Below, one piece after another: positions 8,807 through 21,557 of a DNA stretch of 64,000 bases; within the stretch, counting starts at the first letter, position 1, and the number at the start of each line of letters is the position of its first letter. Below the pieces are notes generated by a model. That model worked only from the letters and a program-made list of their open reading frames with translations. It was not told the DNA's origin and did not search any database. This DNA is from Ulva prolifera (taxonomy: Eukaryota; Chlorophyta; Ulvophyceae; Ulvales; Ulvaceae). The translations under genes and the position numbers were made by a program. The stretch lies in the NCBI GenBank assembly GCA_023078555.1, contig CM041197.1, positions 5,787,810 to 5,851,809 on the forward strand, in the 5' to 3' direction.

Positions 8807-9624
8807 CACATGACATAGGTGTGTGTGACCTTTGCGCACGTCCGTTAAGAGCAACATGCTTCCCTGTCACCTTGAAGTTGAAAAGTTCACAGGTGCTGAA
8901 TATGAAATGTATTGGCTCATCGAGAAAAGATTTTCCACACGTCGAAGTTGAGTGCTTTACTACAACACACTCTACACATGACATAGGTGTGTGTGACCTT
9001 TGCGCACGTCCGTTGAGAGCAACATGCTTCCCTGTCACCTTGAAGTTGAAAAGTTCACAGGTGCTCAATATGAAATGTATTGGCTCATCGAGAAAAGATT
9101 TTCCACGCGTCGAAGTTGAGTGCTTTACTGCAACACACTCTTCACATGACATAGGTGTGTGTGACCTTTGCGCACGTCCGTTGAGAGCAACATGCTTCCC
9201 TGTCACCTTGAAGTTGAAAAGTTCACAGGTGCTGAATATGAAATGTATTGGCTCATCGAGAAAAGATTTTCCACACGTCGAAGTTGAGTGCTTTACTACA
9301 ACACACTCTTCACATGACATAGGTGTGTGTGACCTTTGCGCACGTCCGTTAAGAGCAACATGCTTCCCTGTCACCTTGAAGTTGAAAAGTTCACAGGTGC
9401 TGAATATGAAATGTATTGGCTCATCGAGAAAAGATTTTCCACACGTCGAAGTTGAGTGCTTTACTACAACACACTCTACACATGACATAGGTGTGTGTGA
9501 CCTTTGCGCACGTCCGTTAAAGCGCAACCGGGTTCCCTGTCACCTAAAAGTTAAAAAGTTCACAGGTGCTAGATATGTAATGTATTGGCTCATCGAGAAA
9601 AGATTTTCCACACGTCGAAGTTGA
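8536..9624 (+). repeat. 504-bp three-unit tandem duplication inside the array
   Basis: The triplet marked by the variants GTGCTCAATATG, CCACGCGTCGAAG and TACTGCAACACAC occurs at about 8560 and again 504 bp downstream at about 9064, each followed by the same two standard units. All six units carry TATGAAATG rather than TATGTAATG and have no 169-bp unit between them. This leaves the longest open frame of the window (362 codons on +) and an overlapping 358-codon frame on - at 8451-9527. I treat both as by-products of the repeat. Confidence 0.85.
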
Positions 9625-12600
9625 GTGCTTCACTACAACACACTCTTCACATGACATAGGTGTGTGTGACCTTTGCGCACGTCCGTTAAGAGCAACATGC
9701 TTCCCTGTCACCTTGAAGTTGAAAAGTTCACAGGTGCTGAATATGTAATGTATTGGCTCATCGAGAAATGATTTTTCACACGTCGAAGTTAAGTGCTTTA
9801 CTACAACAGACTCTACACATGACATAGGTGTGTGTGACCTTTGCGCACGTCCGTTAAAGCGCAACCGGCTTCCCCGTCACCAAGTAGTTGAAAAGTTCAC
9901 AGGCGCTGTATATGGCATGCATTTACTCAGCGAGAAGAGAATTCGACACATTGGATCAGAGCGCTACTCTAGAACACACTTATCACAAGACATAGGTGTG
10001 TGTGACCTTTGCGCACGTCCGTTATGAGCAACATGCTTCCCTGTCACCTTGAAGTTGAAAAGTTCACAGGTGCTGAATATGTAATGCATTGGCTCATCGA
10101 GAAAAGATTTTCCACACGTCGAGGTTGAGTGCTTTACTACAACACACTCTTCACATGACATAGGTGTGTGTGACCTTTGCGCACGTCCGTTAAGAGCAAC
10201 ATGCTTCCCTGTCACCTTGAAGTTGAAAAGTTCACAGGTGCTGAATATGAAATGTATTGGCTCATCGAGAAAAGATTTTCCACACGTCGAAGTTGAGTGC
10301 TTTACTACAACACACTCTACACATGACATAGGTGTGTGTGACCTTTGCGCACGTCCGTTGAGAGCAACATGCTTCCCTGTCACCTTGAAGTTGAAAAGTT
10401 CACAGGTGCTGAATATGAAATGTATTGGCTCATCGAGAAAAGATTTTCCACACGTCGAAGTTGAGTGCTTTACTGCAACACACTCTTCACATGACATAGG
10501 TGTGTGTGACCTTTGCGCACGTCCGTTGAGAGCAACATGCTTCCCTGTCACCTTGAAGTTGAAAAGTTCACAGGTGCTGAATATGAAATGTATTGGCTCA
10601 TCGAGAAAAGATTTTCCACACGTCGAAGTTGAGTGCTTTACTACAACACACTCTTCACATGACATAGGTGTGTGTGACCTTTGCGCACGTCCGTTAAGAG
10701 CAACATGCTTCCCTGTCACCTTGAAGTTGAAAAGTTCACAGGTGCTGAATATGAAATGTATTGGCTCATCGAGAGAAGATTTTCCACACGTCGAAGTTGA
10801 GTGCTTTACTACAACACACTCTACACATGACATAGGTGTGTGTGACCTTTGCGCACGTCCGTTAAAGCGCAACCGGGTTCCCTGTCACCTAAAAGTTAAA
10901 AAGTTCACAGGTGCTAGATATGTAATGTATTGGCTCATCGAGAAAAGATTTTCCACACGTCGAAGTTGAGTGCTTTACTACAACACACTCTTCACATGAC
11001 ATAGGTGTGTGTGACCTTTGCGCACGTCCGTTAAGAGCAACATGCATCCCTGTCACCTTGAAGTTGAAAAGTTCACAGGTGCTGAATATGAAATGTATTG
11101 GCTCATCGAGAAAAGATTTTCCACACGTCGAAGTTGAGGGCTTTACTACAACACACTCTACACATGACATAGGTGTGTGTGACCTTTGCGCACGTCCGTT
11201 AAAGCGCAACCGGGTTCCCTGTCACCTAAAAGTTAAAAAGTTCACAGGTGCTAGATATGTAATGTATTGGCTCATCGAGAAAAAATTTTCCACACGTCGA
11301 AGTTGAGTGCTTCACTACAACACACTCTTCACATGACATAGGTGTGTGTGACCTTTGCGCACGTCCGTTAAGAGCAACATGCTTCCCTGTCACCTTGAAG
11401 TTGAAAAGTTCACAGGTGCTGAATATGTAATGTATTGGCTCATCGAGAAAAGATTTTCCACACGTCGAAGTTGAGTGCTTTACTACAACACACTCTACAC
11501 ATGACATAGGTGTGTGTGACCTTTGCGCACGTCCGTTGAGAGCAACATGCTTCCCTGTCACCTTGAAGTTGAAAAGTTCACAGGTGCTGAATATGAAATG
11601 TATTGGCTCATCGAGAAAAGATTTTCCACACGTCGAAGATAAGTGCTTTACTACAACAGACTCTACACATGACATAGGTGTGTGTGACCTTTGCGCACGT
11701 CCGTTAAAGCGCAACCGGCTTCCCCGTCACCTAGTAGTTGAAAAGTTCACAGGCGCTGTATATGGCATGCATTTACTCAGCGAGAAGAGAATTCGACACA
11801 TTGGATCAGAGCGCTACTCTAGAACACACTTATCACAAGACATAGGTGTGTGTGACCTTTGCGCACGTCCGTTAAGAGCAACATGCTTCCCTGTCACCTT
11901 GAAGTTGAAAAGTTCACAGGTGCTGGATATGTAATGTATTGGCTCATCGAGAAAAGATTTTCCACACGTCGAAGTTGAGTGCTTTACTGCAACAGACTCT
12001 ACACATGACATAGGTGTGTGTGACCTTTGCGCACGTCCGTTAAAGCGCAACCGGCGTCCCTGTCACCTAGTAGTTGAAAAGTTCACAGGCGCTGTATATG
12101 GCATGCATTTACTCAGCGAGAAGAGAATTCGACACATTGGATCAGAGCGCTGCTCTAGAACACACTTATCACAAGACATAGGTGTGTGTGACCTTTGCGC
12201 ACGTCCGTTAAGAGCCACATGCTTCCCTGTCACCTTGAAGTTGAAAAGTTCACAGGTGCTGAATATGTAATGTATTGGCTCATCGAGAAATGATTTTTCA
12301 CACGTCGAAGTTAAGTGCTTTACTACAACAGACTCTACACATGACATAGGTGTGTGTGACCTTTGCGCACGTCCGTTAAAGCGCAACCGGCTTCCCCGTC
12401 ACCTAGTAGTTGAAAAGTTCACAGGCGCTGTATATGGCATGCATTTACTCAGCGAGAAGAGAATTCGACACATTGGATCAGAGCGCTACTCTTAAAAACA
12501 CTTATCACAAGACATAGGTGTGTGTGACCTTTGCACACGTCCGTTAAGAGCAACATGCTTCTCTGTCACCTTGAAGTTGAAAAGTTCACAGGTGCTGAAT

Positions 12601-13681
12601 ATGTAATGTATTGGCTCATCGAGAAAAGATTTTTCACACGTCGAAGTTAAGTGCTTTACTACAACACACTCTACACATGACATAGGTGTGTGTGACCTTT
12701 GCGCACGTCCGTTGAAGCGCAACCGGCGTCCCTGTCACCTAGTAGTTGAAAAGTTTACAGGCGTTGTATATGGCATGCATTTACTCAGCGAGAAGAGAAT
12801 TCGACACATTGGATCAGAGCGCTACTCTAGAACACACTTATCACAAGACATAGGTGTGTGTGACCTTTGCGCACGTCCGTTAAGAGCAACATGCTTCCCT
12901 GTCACCTTGAAGTTGAAAAGTTCACAGGTGCTGAATATGTAATGTATTGGCTCAGCGAGAAAAGATTTTCCACACGTCGAAGTTGAGTGCTTTACTACAA
13001 CACACTATTCACATGACATAGGTGTGTGTGACCTTTGCGCACGTCCGTTAAGAGCAACATGCTTCCCTGTCACCTTGAAGTTGAAAAGTTCACAGGTGCT
13101 GAATATGTAATGTATTGGCTCATCGAGAAAAGATTTTCCACACGTCGAAGTTGAGTGCTTTACTACAACACACTATTCACATGACATAGGTGTGTGTGAC
13201 CTTTGCGCACGTCCGTTAAGAGCAACATGCTTCCCTGTCACCTTGATGTTGAAAAGTTCACAGGTGCTAGATATGTAATGTATTGGCTCATCGAGAAAAG
13301 ATTTTCCACACGTCGAAGTTGAGTGCTTTACTACAACACACTATTCACATGACATAGGTGTGTGTGACCTTTGCGCACGTCCGTTAAGAGCAACATGCTT
13401 CCCTGTCACCTTGAAGTTGAAAAGTTCACAGGTGCTGAATATGTAATGTATTGGCTCATCGAGAAAAGATTTTCCACACGTCGAAGTTGAGTGCTTTACT
13501 ACAACACACTATTCACATGACATAGGTGTGTGTGACCTTTGCGCACGTCCGTTAAGAGCAACATGCTTCCCTGTCACCTTGATGTTGAAAAGTTCACAGG
13601 TGCTAGATATGTAATGTATTGGCTCATCGAGAAAAGATTTTCCACACGTCGAAGTTGAGTGCTTCACTACAACACACTCTA
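8807..13681 (+). repeat. 4875-bp (29-unit) higher-order block, copy 1
   Basis: Everything from about 8807 recurs at +4875. Landmarks include the GATGTTGAAAAG units, the CTCTTAAAAACAC variant at about 12490 (again at about 17365) and the TGCTCTAGAACAC variant at about 12150 (again at about 17025). By eye I noted only about four substitutions between the copies, for example GAAGATAAG at about 11637 versus GAAGTTAAG at about 16512. It contains class A, B and C units and no gene. Confidence 0.9.
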
Positions 13682-16600
13682 CACATGACATAGGTGTGTG
13701 TGACCTTTGCGCACGTCCGTTAAGAGCAACATGCTTCCCTGTCACCTTGAAGTTGAAAAGTTCACAGGTGCTGAATATGAAATGTATTGGCTCATCGAGA
13801 AAAGATTTTCCACACGTCGAAGTTGAGTGCTTTACTACAACACACTCTACACATGACATAGGTGTGTGTGACCTTTGCGCACGTCCGTTGAGAGCAACAT
13901 GCTTCCCTGTCACCTTGAAGTTGAAAAGTTCACAGGTGCTCAATATGAAATGTATTGGCTCATCGAGAAAAGATTTTCCACGCGTCGAAGTTGAGTGCTT
14001 TACTGCAACACACTCTTCACATGACATAGGTGTGTGTGACCTTTGCGCACGTCCGTTGAGAGCAACATGCTTCCCTGTCACCTTGAAGTTGAAAAGTTCA
14101 CAGGTGCTGAATATGAAATGTATTGGCTCATCGAGAAAAGATTTTCCACACGTCGAAGTTGAGTGCTTTACTACAACACACTCTTCACATGACATAGGTG
14201 TGTGTGACCTTTGCGCACGTCCGTTAAGAGCAACATGCTTCCCTGTCACCTTGAAGTTGAAAAGTTCACAGGTGCTGAATATGAAATGTATTGGCTCATC
14301 GAGAAAAGATTTTCCACACGTCGAAGTTGAGTGCTTTACTACAACACACTCTACACATGACATAGGTGTGTGTGACCTTTGCGCACGTCCGTTAAAGCGC
14401 AACCGGGTTCCCTGTCACCTAAAAGTTAAAAAGTTCACAGGTGCTAGATATGTAATGTATTGGCTCATCGAGAAAAGATTTTCCACACGTCGAAGTTGAG
14501 TGCTTCACTACAACACACTCTTCACATGACATAGGTGTGTGTGACCTTTGCGCACGTCCGTTAAGAGCAACATGCTTCCCTGTCACCTTGAAGTTGAAAA
14601 GTTCACAGGTGCTGAATATGTAATGTATTGGCTCATCGAGAAATGATTTTTCACACGTCGAAGTTAAGTGCTTTACTACAACAGACTCTACACATGACAT
14701 AGGTGTGTGTGACCTTTGCGCACGTCCGTTAAAGCGCAACCGGCTTCCCCGTCACCAAGTAGTTGAAAAGTTCACAGGCGCTGTATATGGCATGCATTTA
14801 CTCAGCGAGAAGAGAATTCGACACATTGGATCAGAGCGCTACTCTAGAACACACTTATCACAAGACATAGGTGTGTGTGACCTTTGCGCACGTCCGTTAT
14901 GAGCAACATGCTTCCCTGTCACCTTGAAGTTGAAAAGTTCACAGGTGCTGAATATGTAATGCATTGGCTCATCGAGAAAAGATTTTCCACACGTCGAGGT
15001 TGAGTGCTTTACTACAACACACTCTTCACATGACATAGGTGTGTGTGACCTTTGCGCACGTCCGTTAAGAGCAACATGCTTCCCTGTCACCTTGAAGTTG
15101 AAAAGTTCACAGGTGCTGAATATGAAATGTATTGGCTCATCGAGAAAAGATTTTCCACACGTCGAAGTTGAGTGCTTTACTACAACACACTCTACACATG
15201 ACATAGGTGTGTGTGACCTTTGCGCACGTCCGTTGAGAGCAACATGCTTCCCTGTCACCTTGAAGTTGAAAAGTTCACAGGTGCTGAATATGAAATGTAT
15301 TGGCTCATCGAGAAAAGATTTTCCACACGTCGAAGTTGAGTGCTTTACTGCAACACACTCTTCACATGACATAGGTGTGTGTGACCTTTGCGCACGTCCG
15401 TTGAGAGCAACATGCTTCCCTGTCACCTTGAAGTTGAAAAGTTCACAGGTGCTGAATATGAAATGTATTGGCTCATCGAGAAAAGATTTTCCACACGTCG
15501 AAGTTGAGTGCTTTACTACAACACACTCTTCACATGACATAGGTGTGTGTGACCTTTGCGCACGTCCGTTAAGAGCAACATGCTTCCCTGTCACCTTGAA
15601 GTTGAAAAGTTCACAGGTGCTGAATATGAAATGTATTGGCTCATCGAGAGAAGATTTTCCACACGTCGAAGTTGAGTGCTTTACTACAACACACTCTACA
15701 CATGACATAGGTGTGTGTGACCTTTGCGCACGTCCGTTAAAGCGCAACCGGGTTCCCTGTCACCTAAAAGTTAAAAAGTTCACAGGTGCTAGATATGTAA
15801 TGTATTGGCTCATCGAGAAAAGATTTTCCACACGTCGAAGTTGAGTGCTTTACTACAACACACTCTTCACATGACATAGGTGTGTGTGACCTTTGCGCAC
15901 GTCCGTTAAGAGCAACATGCATCCCTGTCACCTTGAAGTTGAAAAGTTCACAGGTGCTGAATATGAAATGTATTGGCTCATCGAGAAAAGATTTTCCACA
16001 CGTCGAAGTTGAGGGCTTTACTACAACACACTCTACACATGACATAGGTGTGTGTGACCTTTGCGCACGTCCGTTAAAGCGCAACCGGGTTCCCTGTCAC
16101 CTAAAAGTTAAAAAGTTCACAGGTGCTAGATATGTAATGTATTGGCTCATCGAGAAAAAATTTTCCACACGTCGAAGTTGAGTGCTTCACTACAACACAC
16201 TCTTCACATGACATAGGTGTGTGTGACCTTTGCGCACGTCCGTTAAGAGCAACATGCTTCCCTGTCACCTTGAAGTTGAAAAGTTCACAGGTGCTGAATA
16301 TGTAATGTATTGGCTCATCGAGAAAAGATTTTCCACACGTCGAAGTTGAGTGCTTTACTACAACACACTCTACACATGACATAGGTGTGTGTGACCTTTG
16401 CGCACGTCCGTTGAGAGCAACATGCTTCCCTGTCACCTTGAAGTTGAAAAGTTCACAGGTGCTGAATATGAAATGTATTGGCTCATCGAGAAAAGATTTT
16501 CCACACGTCGAAGTTAAGTGCTTTACTACAACAGACTCTACACATGACATAGGTGTGTGTGACCTTTGCGCACGTCCGTTAAAGCGCAACCGGCTTCCCC

Positions 16601-18590
16601 GTCACCAAGTAGTTGAAAAGTTCACAGGCGCTGTATATGGCATGCATTTACTCTGCGAGAAGAGAATTCGACACATTGGATCAGAGCGCTACTCTAGAAC
16701 ACACTTATCACAAGACATAGGTGTGTGTGACCTTTGCGCACGTCCGTTAAGAGCAACATGCTTCCCTGTCACCTTGAAGTTGAAAAGTTCACAGGTGCTG
16801 GATATGTAATGTATTGGCTCATCGAGAAAAGATTTTCCACACGTCGAAGTTGAGTGCTTTACTGCAACAGACTCTACACATGACATAGGTGTGTGTGACC
16901 TTTGCGCACGTCCGTTAAAGCGCAACCGGCGTCCCTGTCACCTAGTAGTTGAAAAGTTCACAGGCGCTGTATATGGCATGCATTTACTCAGCGAGAAGAG
17001 AATTCGACACATTGGATCAGAGCGCTGCTCTAGAACACACTTATCACAAGACATAGGTGTGTGTGACCTTTGCGCACGTCCGTTAAGAGCCACATGCTTC
17101 CCTGTCACCTTGAAGTTGAAAAGTTCACAGGTGCTGAATATGTAATGTATTGGCTCATCGAGAAATGATTTTTCACACGTCGAAGTTAAGTGCTTTACTA
17201 CAACAGACTCTACACATGACATAGGTCTGTGTGACCTTTGCGCACGTCCGTTAAAGCGCAACCGGCTTCCCCGTCACCTAGTAGTTGAAAAGTTCACAGG
17301 CGCTGTATATGGCATGCATTTACTCAGCGAGAAGAGAATTCGACACATTGGATCAGAGCGCTACTCTTAAAAACACTTATCACAAGACATAGGTGTGTGT
17401 GACCTTTGCACACGTCCGTTAAGAGCAACATGCTTCTCTGTCACCTTGAAGTTGAAAAGTTCACAGGTGCTGAATATGTAATGTATTGGCTCATCGAGAA
17501 AAGATTTTTCACACGTCGAAGTTAAGTGCTTTACTACAACACACTCTACACATGACATAGGTGTGTGTGACCTTTGCGCACGTCCGTTGAAGCGCAACCG
17601 GCGTCCCTGTCACCTAGTAGTTGAAAAGTTTACAGGCGTTGTATATGGCATGCATTTACTCAGCGAGAAGAGAATTCGACACATTGGATCAGAGCGCTAC
17701 TCTAGAACACACTTATCACAAGACATAGGTGTGTGTGACCTTTGCGCACGTCCGTTAAGAGCAACATGCTTCCCTGTCACCTTGAAGTTGAAAAGTTCAC
17801 AGGTGCTGAATATGTAATGTATTGGCTCAGCGAGAAAAGATTTTCCACACGTCGAAGTTGAGTGCTTTACTACAACACACTATTCACATGACATAGGTGT
17901 GTGTGACCTTTGCGCACGTCCGTTAAGAGCAACATGCTTCCCTGTCACCTTGAAGTTGAAAAGTTCACAGGTGCTGAATATGTAATGTATTGGCTCATCG
18001 AGAAAAGATTTTCCACACGTCGAAGTTGAGTGCTTTACTACAACACACTATTCACATGACATAGGTGTGTGTGACCTTTGCGCACGTCCGTTAAGAGCAA
18101 CATGCTTCCCTGTCACCTTGATGTTGAAAAGTTCACAGGTGCTAGATATGTAATGTATTGGCTCATCGAGAAAAGATTTTCCACACGTCGAAGTTGAGTG
18201 CTTTACTACAACACACTATTCACATGACATAGGTGTGTGTGACCTTTGCGCACGTCCGTTAAGAGCAACATGCTTCCCTGTCACCTTGAAGTTGAAAAGT
18301 TCACAGGTGCTGAATATGTAATGTATTGGCTCATCGAGAAAAGATTTTCCACACGTCGAAGTTGAGTGCTTTACTACAACACACTATTCACATGACATAG
18401 GTGTGTGTGACCTTTGCGCACGTCCGTTAAGAGCAACATGCTTCCCTGTCACCTTGATGTTGAAAAGTTCACAGGTGCTAGATATGTAATGTATTGGCTC
18501 ATCGAGAAAAGATTTTCCACACGTCGAAGTTGAGTGCTTCACTACAACACACTCTACACATGACATAGGTGTGTGTGACCTTTGCGCACG
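13682..18590 (+). repeat. 4875-bp (29-unit) higher-order block, copy 2
   Basis: This is a direct tandem copy of 8807-13681. The match ends near 18590, where copy 2 reads CGTCCCTTGAGAG while the corresponding place after copy 1 (about 13715) reads CGTCCGTTAAGAG. Very high identity over 29 units points to a recent unequal exchange or replication-based duplication. Confidence 0.9.
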
Positions 18591-21557
18591 TCCCTTGAGA
18601 GCAACATGCTTCCCTGTCACCTTGAAGTTGAAAAGTTCACAGGTGCTGAATATGAAATGTATTGGCTCATCGAGAAAAGATTTTCCACACGTCGAAGTTG
18701 AGTGCTTTACTGCAACACACTCTTCACATGACATAGGTGTGTGTGACCTTTGCGCACGTCCGTTAAGAGCAACATGCTTCCCTGTCACCTTGAAGTTGAA
18801 AAGTTCACAGGTGTTGAATATGTAATGTATTGGCTCATCGAGAAATGATTTTTCACACGTCGAAGTTGAGTGCTTTACTACAACACACTATTCACATGAC
18901 ATAGGTGTGTGTGACCTTTGCGCACGTCCGTTAAGAGCAACATGCTTCCCTGTCACCTTGATGTTGAAAAGTTCACAGGTGCTAGATATGTAATGTATTG
19001 GCTCATCGAGAAAAGATTTTCCACACGTCGAAGTTGAGTGCTTCACTACAACACACTCTACACATGACATAGGTGTGTGTGACCTTTGCGCACGTCCGTT
19101 AAGAGCAACATGCTTCCCTGTCACCTTGAAGTTGAAAAGTTCACAGGTGCTGAATATGTAATGTATTGGCTCATCGAGAAATGATTTTTCACACGTCGAA
19201 GTTGAGTGCTTTACTACAACACACTTAACACAAGATATAGGTGTGTGTGACCTTTGCGCACGTCCGTTAAAGCGCAACCGGGTTCCCTGTCACCTAAAAG
19301 TTAAAAAGTTCACAGGTGCTAGATATGTAATGTATTGGCTCATCGAGAAAAGATTTTCCACACGTCGAAGTTGAGTGCTTCACTACAACACACTCTTCAC
19401 ATGACATAGGTGTGTGTGACCTTTGCGCACGTCCGTTAAGAGCAACATGCTTCCCTGTCACCTTGAAGTTGAAAAGTTCACAGGTGTTGAATATGTAATG
19501 TATTGGCTCATCGAGAAATGATTTTTCACACGTCGAAGTTAAGTGCTTTACTACAACAGACTCTACACATAACATAGGTGTGTGTGACCTTTGCGCACGT
19601 CCGTTAAAGCGCAACCGGGTTCCCTGTCACCTAAAAGTTAAAAAGTTCACAGGTGCTAGATATGTAATGTATTGGCTCATCGAGAAAAGATTTTCCACAC
19701 GTCGAAGTTGAGTGCTTCACTACAACACACTCTTCACATGACATAGGTGTGTGTGACCTTTGCGCACGTCCGTTAAGAGCAACATGCTTCCCTGTCACCT
19801 TGAAGTTGAAAAGTTCACAGGTGCTGAATATGTAATGTATTGGCTCATCGAGAAAAGATTTTCCACACGTCGAAGTTGAGTGCTTTACTACAACACACTA
19901 TTCACATGACATAGGTGTGTGTGACCTTTGCGCACGTCCGTTAAGAGCAACATGCTTCCCTGTCACCTTGATGTTGAAAAGTTCACAGGTGCTAGATATG
20001 TAATGTATTGGCTCATCGAGAAAAGATTTTCCACACGTCGAAGTTGAGTGCTTTACTACAACACACTATTCACATGACATAGGTGTGTGTGACCTTTGCG
20101 CACGTCCGTTAAGAGCAACATGCTTCCCTGTCACCTTGAAGTTGAAAAGTTCACAGGTGCTGAATATGTAATGTATTGGCTCATCGAGAAAAGATTTTCC
20201 ACACGTCGAAGTTGAGTGCTTTACTACAACACACTATTCACATGACATAGGTGTGTGTGACCTTTGCGCACGTCCGTTAAGAGCAACATGCTTCCCTGTC
20301 ACCTTGATGTTGAAAAGTTCACAGGTGCTAGATATGTAATGTATTGGCTCATCGAGAAAAGATTTTCCACACGTCGAAGTTGAGTGCTTCACTACAACAC
20401 ACTCTACACATGACATAGGTGTGTGTGACCTTTGCGCACGTCCCTTGAGAGCAACATGCTTCCCTGTCACCTTGAAGTTGAAAAGTTCACAGGTGCTGAA
20501 TATGAAATGTATTGGCTCATCGAGAAAAGATTTTCCACACGTCGAAGTTGAGTGCTTTACTGCAACACACTCTTCACATCACATAGGTGTGTGTGACCTT
20601 TGCGCACGTCCGTTAAGAGCAACATGCTTCCCTGTCACCTTGAAGTTGAAAAGTTCACAGGTGTTGAATATGTAATGTATTGGCTCATCGAGAAATGATT
20701 TTTCACACGTCGAAGTTGAGTGCTTTACTACAACACACTATTCACATGACATAGGTGTGTGTGACCTTTGCGCACGTCCGTTAAGAGCAACATGCTTCCC
20801 TGTCACCTTGATGTTGAAAAGTTCACAGGTGCTAGATATGTAATGTATTGGCTCATCGAGAAAAGATTTTCCACACGTCGAAGTTGAGTGCTTCACTACA
20901 ACACACTCTACACATGACATAGGTGTGTGTGACCTTTGCGCACGTCCGTTAAGAGCAACATGCTTCCCTGTCACCTTGAAGTTGAAAAGTTCACAGGTGC
21001 TGAATATGTAATGTATTGGCTCATCGAGAAATGATTTTTCACACGTCGAAGTTGAGTGCTTTACTACAACACACTTAACACAAGATATAGGTGTGTGTGA
21101 CCTTTGCGCACGTCCGTTAAAGCGCAACCGGGTTCCCTGTCACCTAAAAGTTAAAAAGTTCACAGGTGCTAGATATGTAATGTATTGGCTCATCGAGAAA
21201 AGATTTTCCACACGTCGAAGTTGAGTGCTTCACTACAACACACTCTTCACATGACATAGGTGTGTGTGACCTTTGCGCACGTCCGTTAAGAGCAACATGC
21301 TTCCCTGTCACCTTGAAGTTGAAAAGTTCACAGGTGTTGAATATGTAATGTATTGGCTCATCGAGAAATGATTTTTCACACGTCGAAGTTAAGTGCTTTA
21401 CTACAACAGACTCTACACATAACATAGGTGTGTGTGACCTTTGCGCACGTCCGTTAAAGCGCAACCGGGTTCCCTGTCACCTAAAAGTTAAAAAGTTCAC
21501 AGGTGCTAGATATGTAATGTATTGGCTCATCGAGAAAAGATTTTCCACACGTCGAAG
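17885..21557 (+). repeat. 1850-bp (11-unit) tandem duplication
   Basis: The stretch about 17885-19707 recurs at about 19735-21557 with a constant offset of 1850 bp. It includes the diagnostic CGTCCCTTGAGAG variant (about 18590 and 20440) and the CACATAACATAGG variant (about 19567 and 21417). One visible difference is CACATGACATAGG at about 18726 versus CACATCACATAGG at about 20576. Confidence 0.85.

Noticed and set aside
8451..9624. Long ORFs across the array (for example 362 aa on +, 358 aa on -) as repeat-protein genes
   Set aside because: They overlap on opposite strands, follow from the 56-codon unit length, mostly begin at GTG or TTG, and stop wherever a 167- or 169-bp unit shifts the frame. 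No promoter or independent coding signature is visible.
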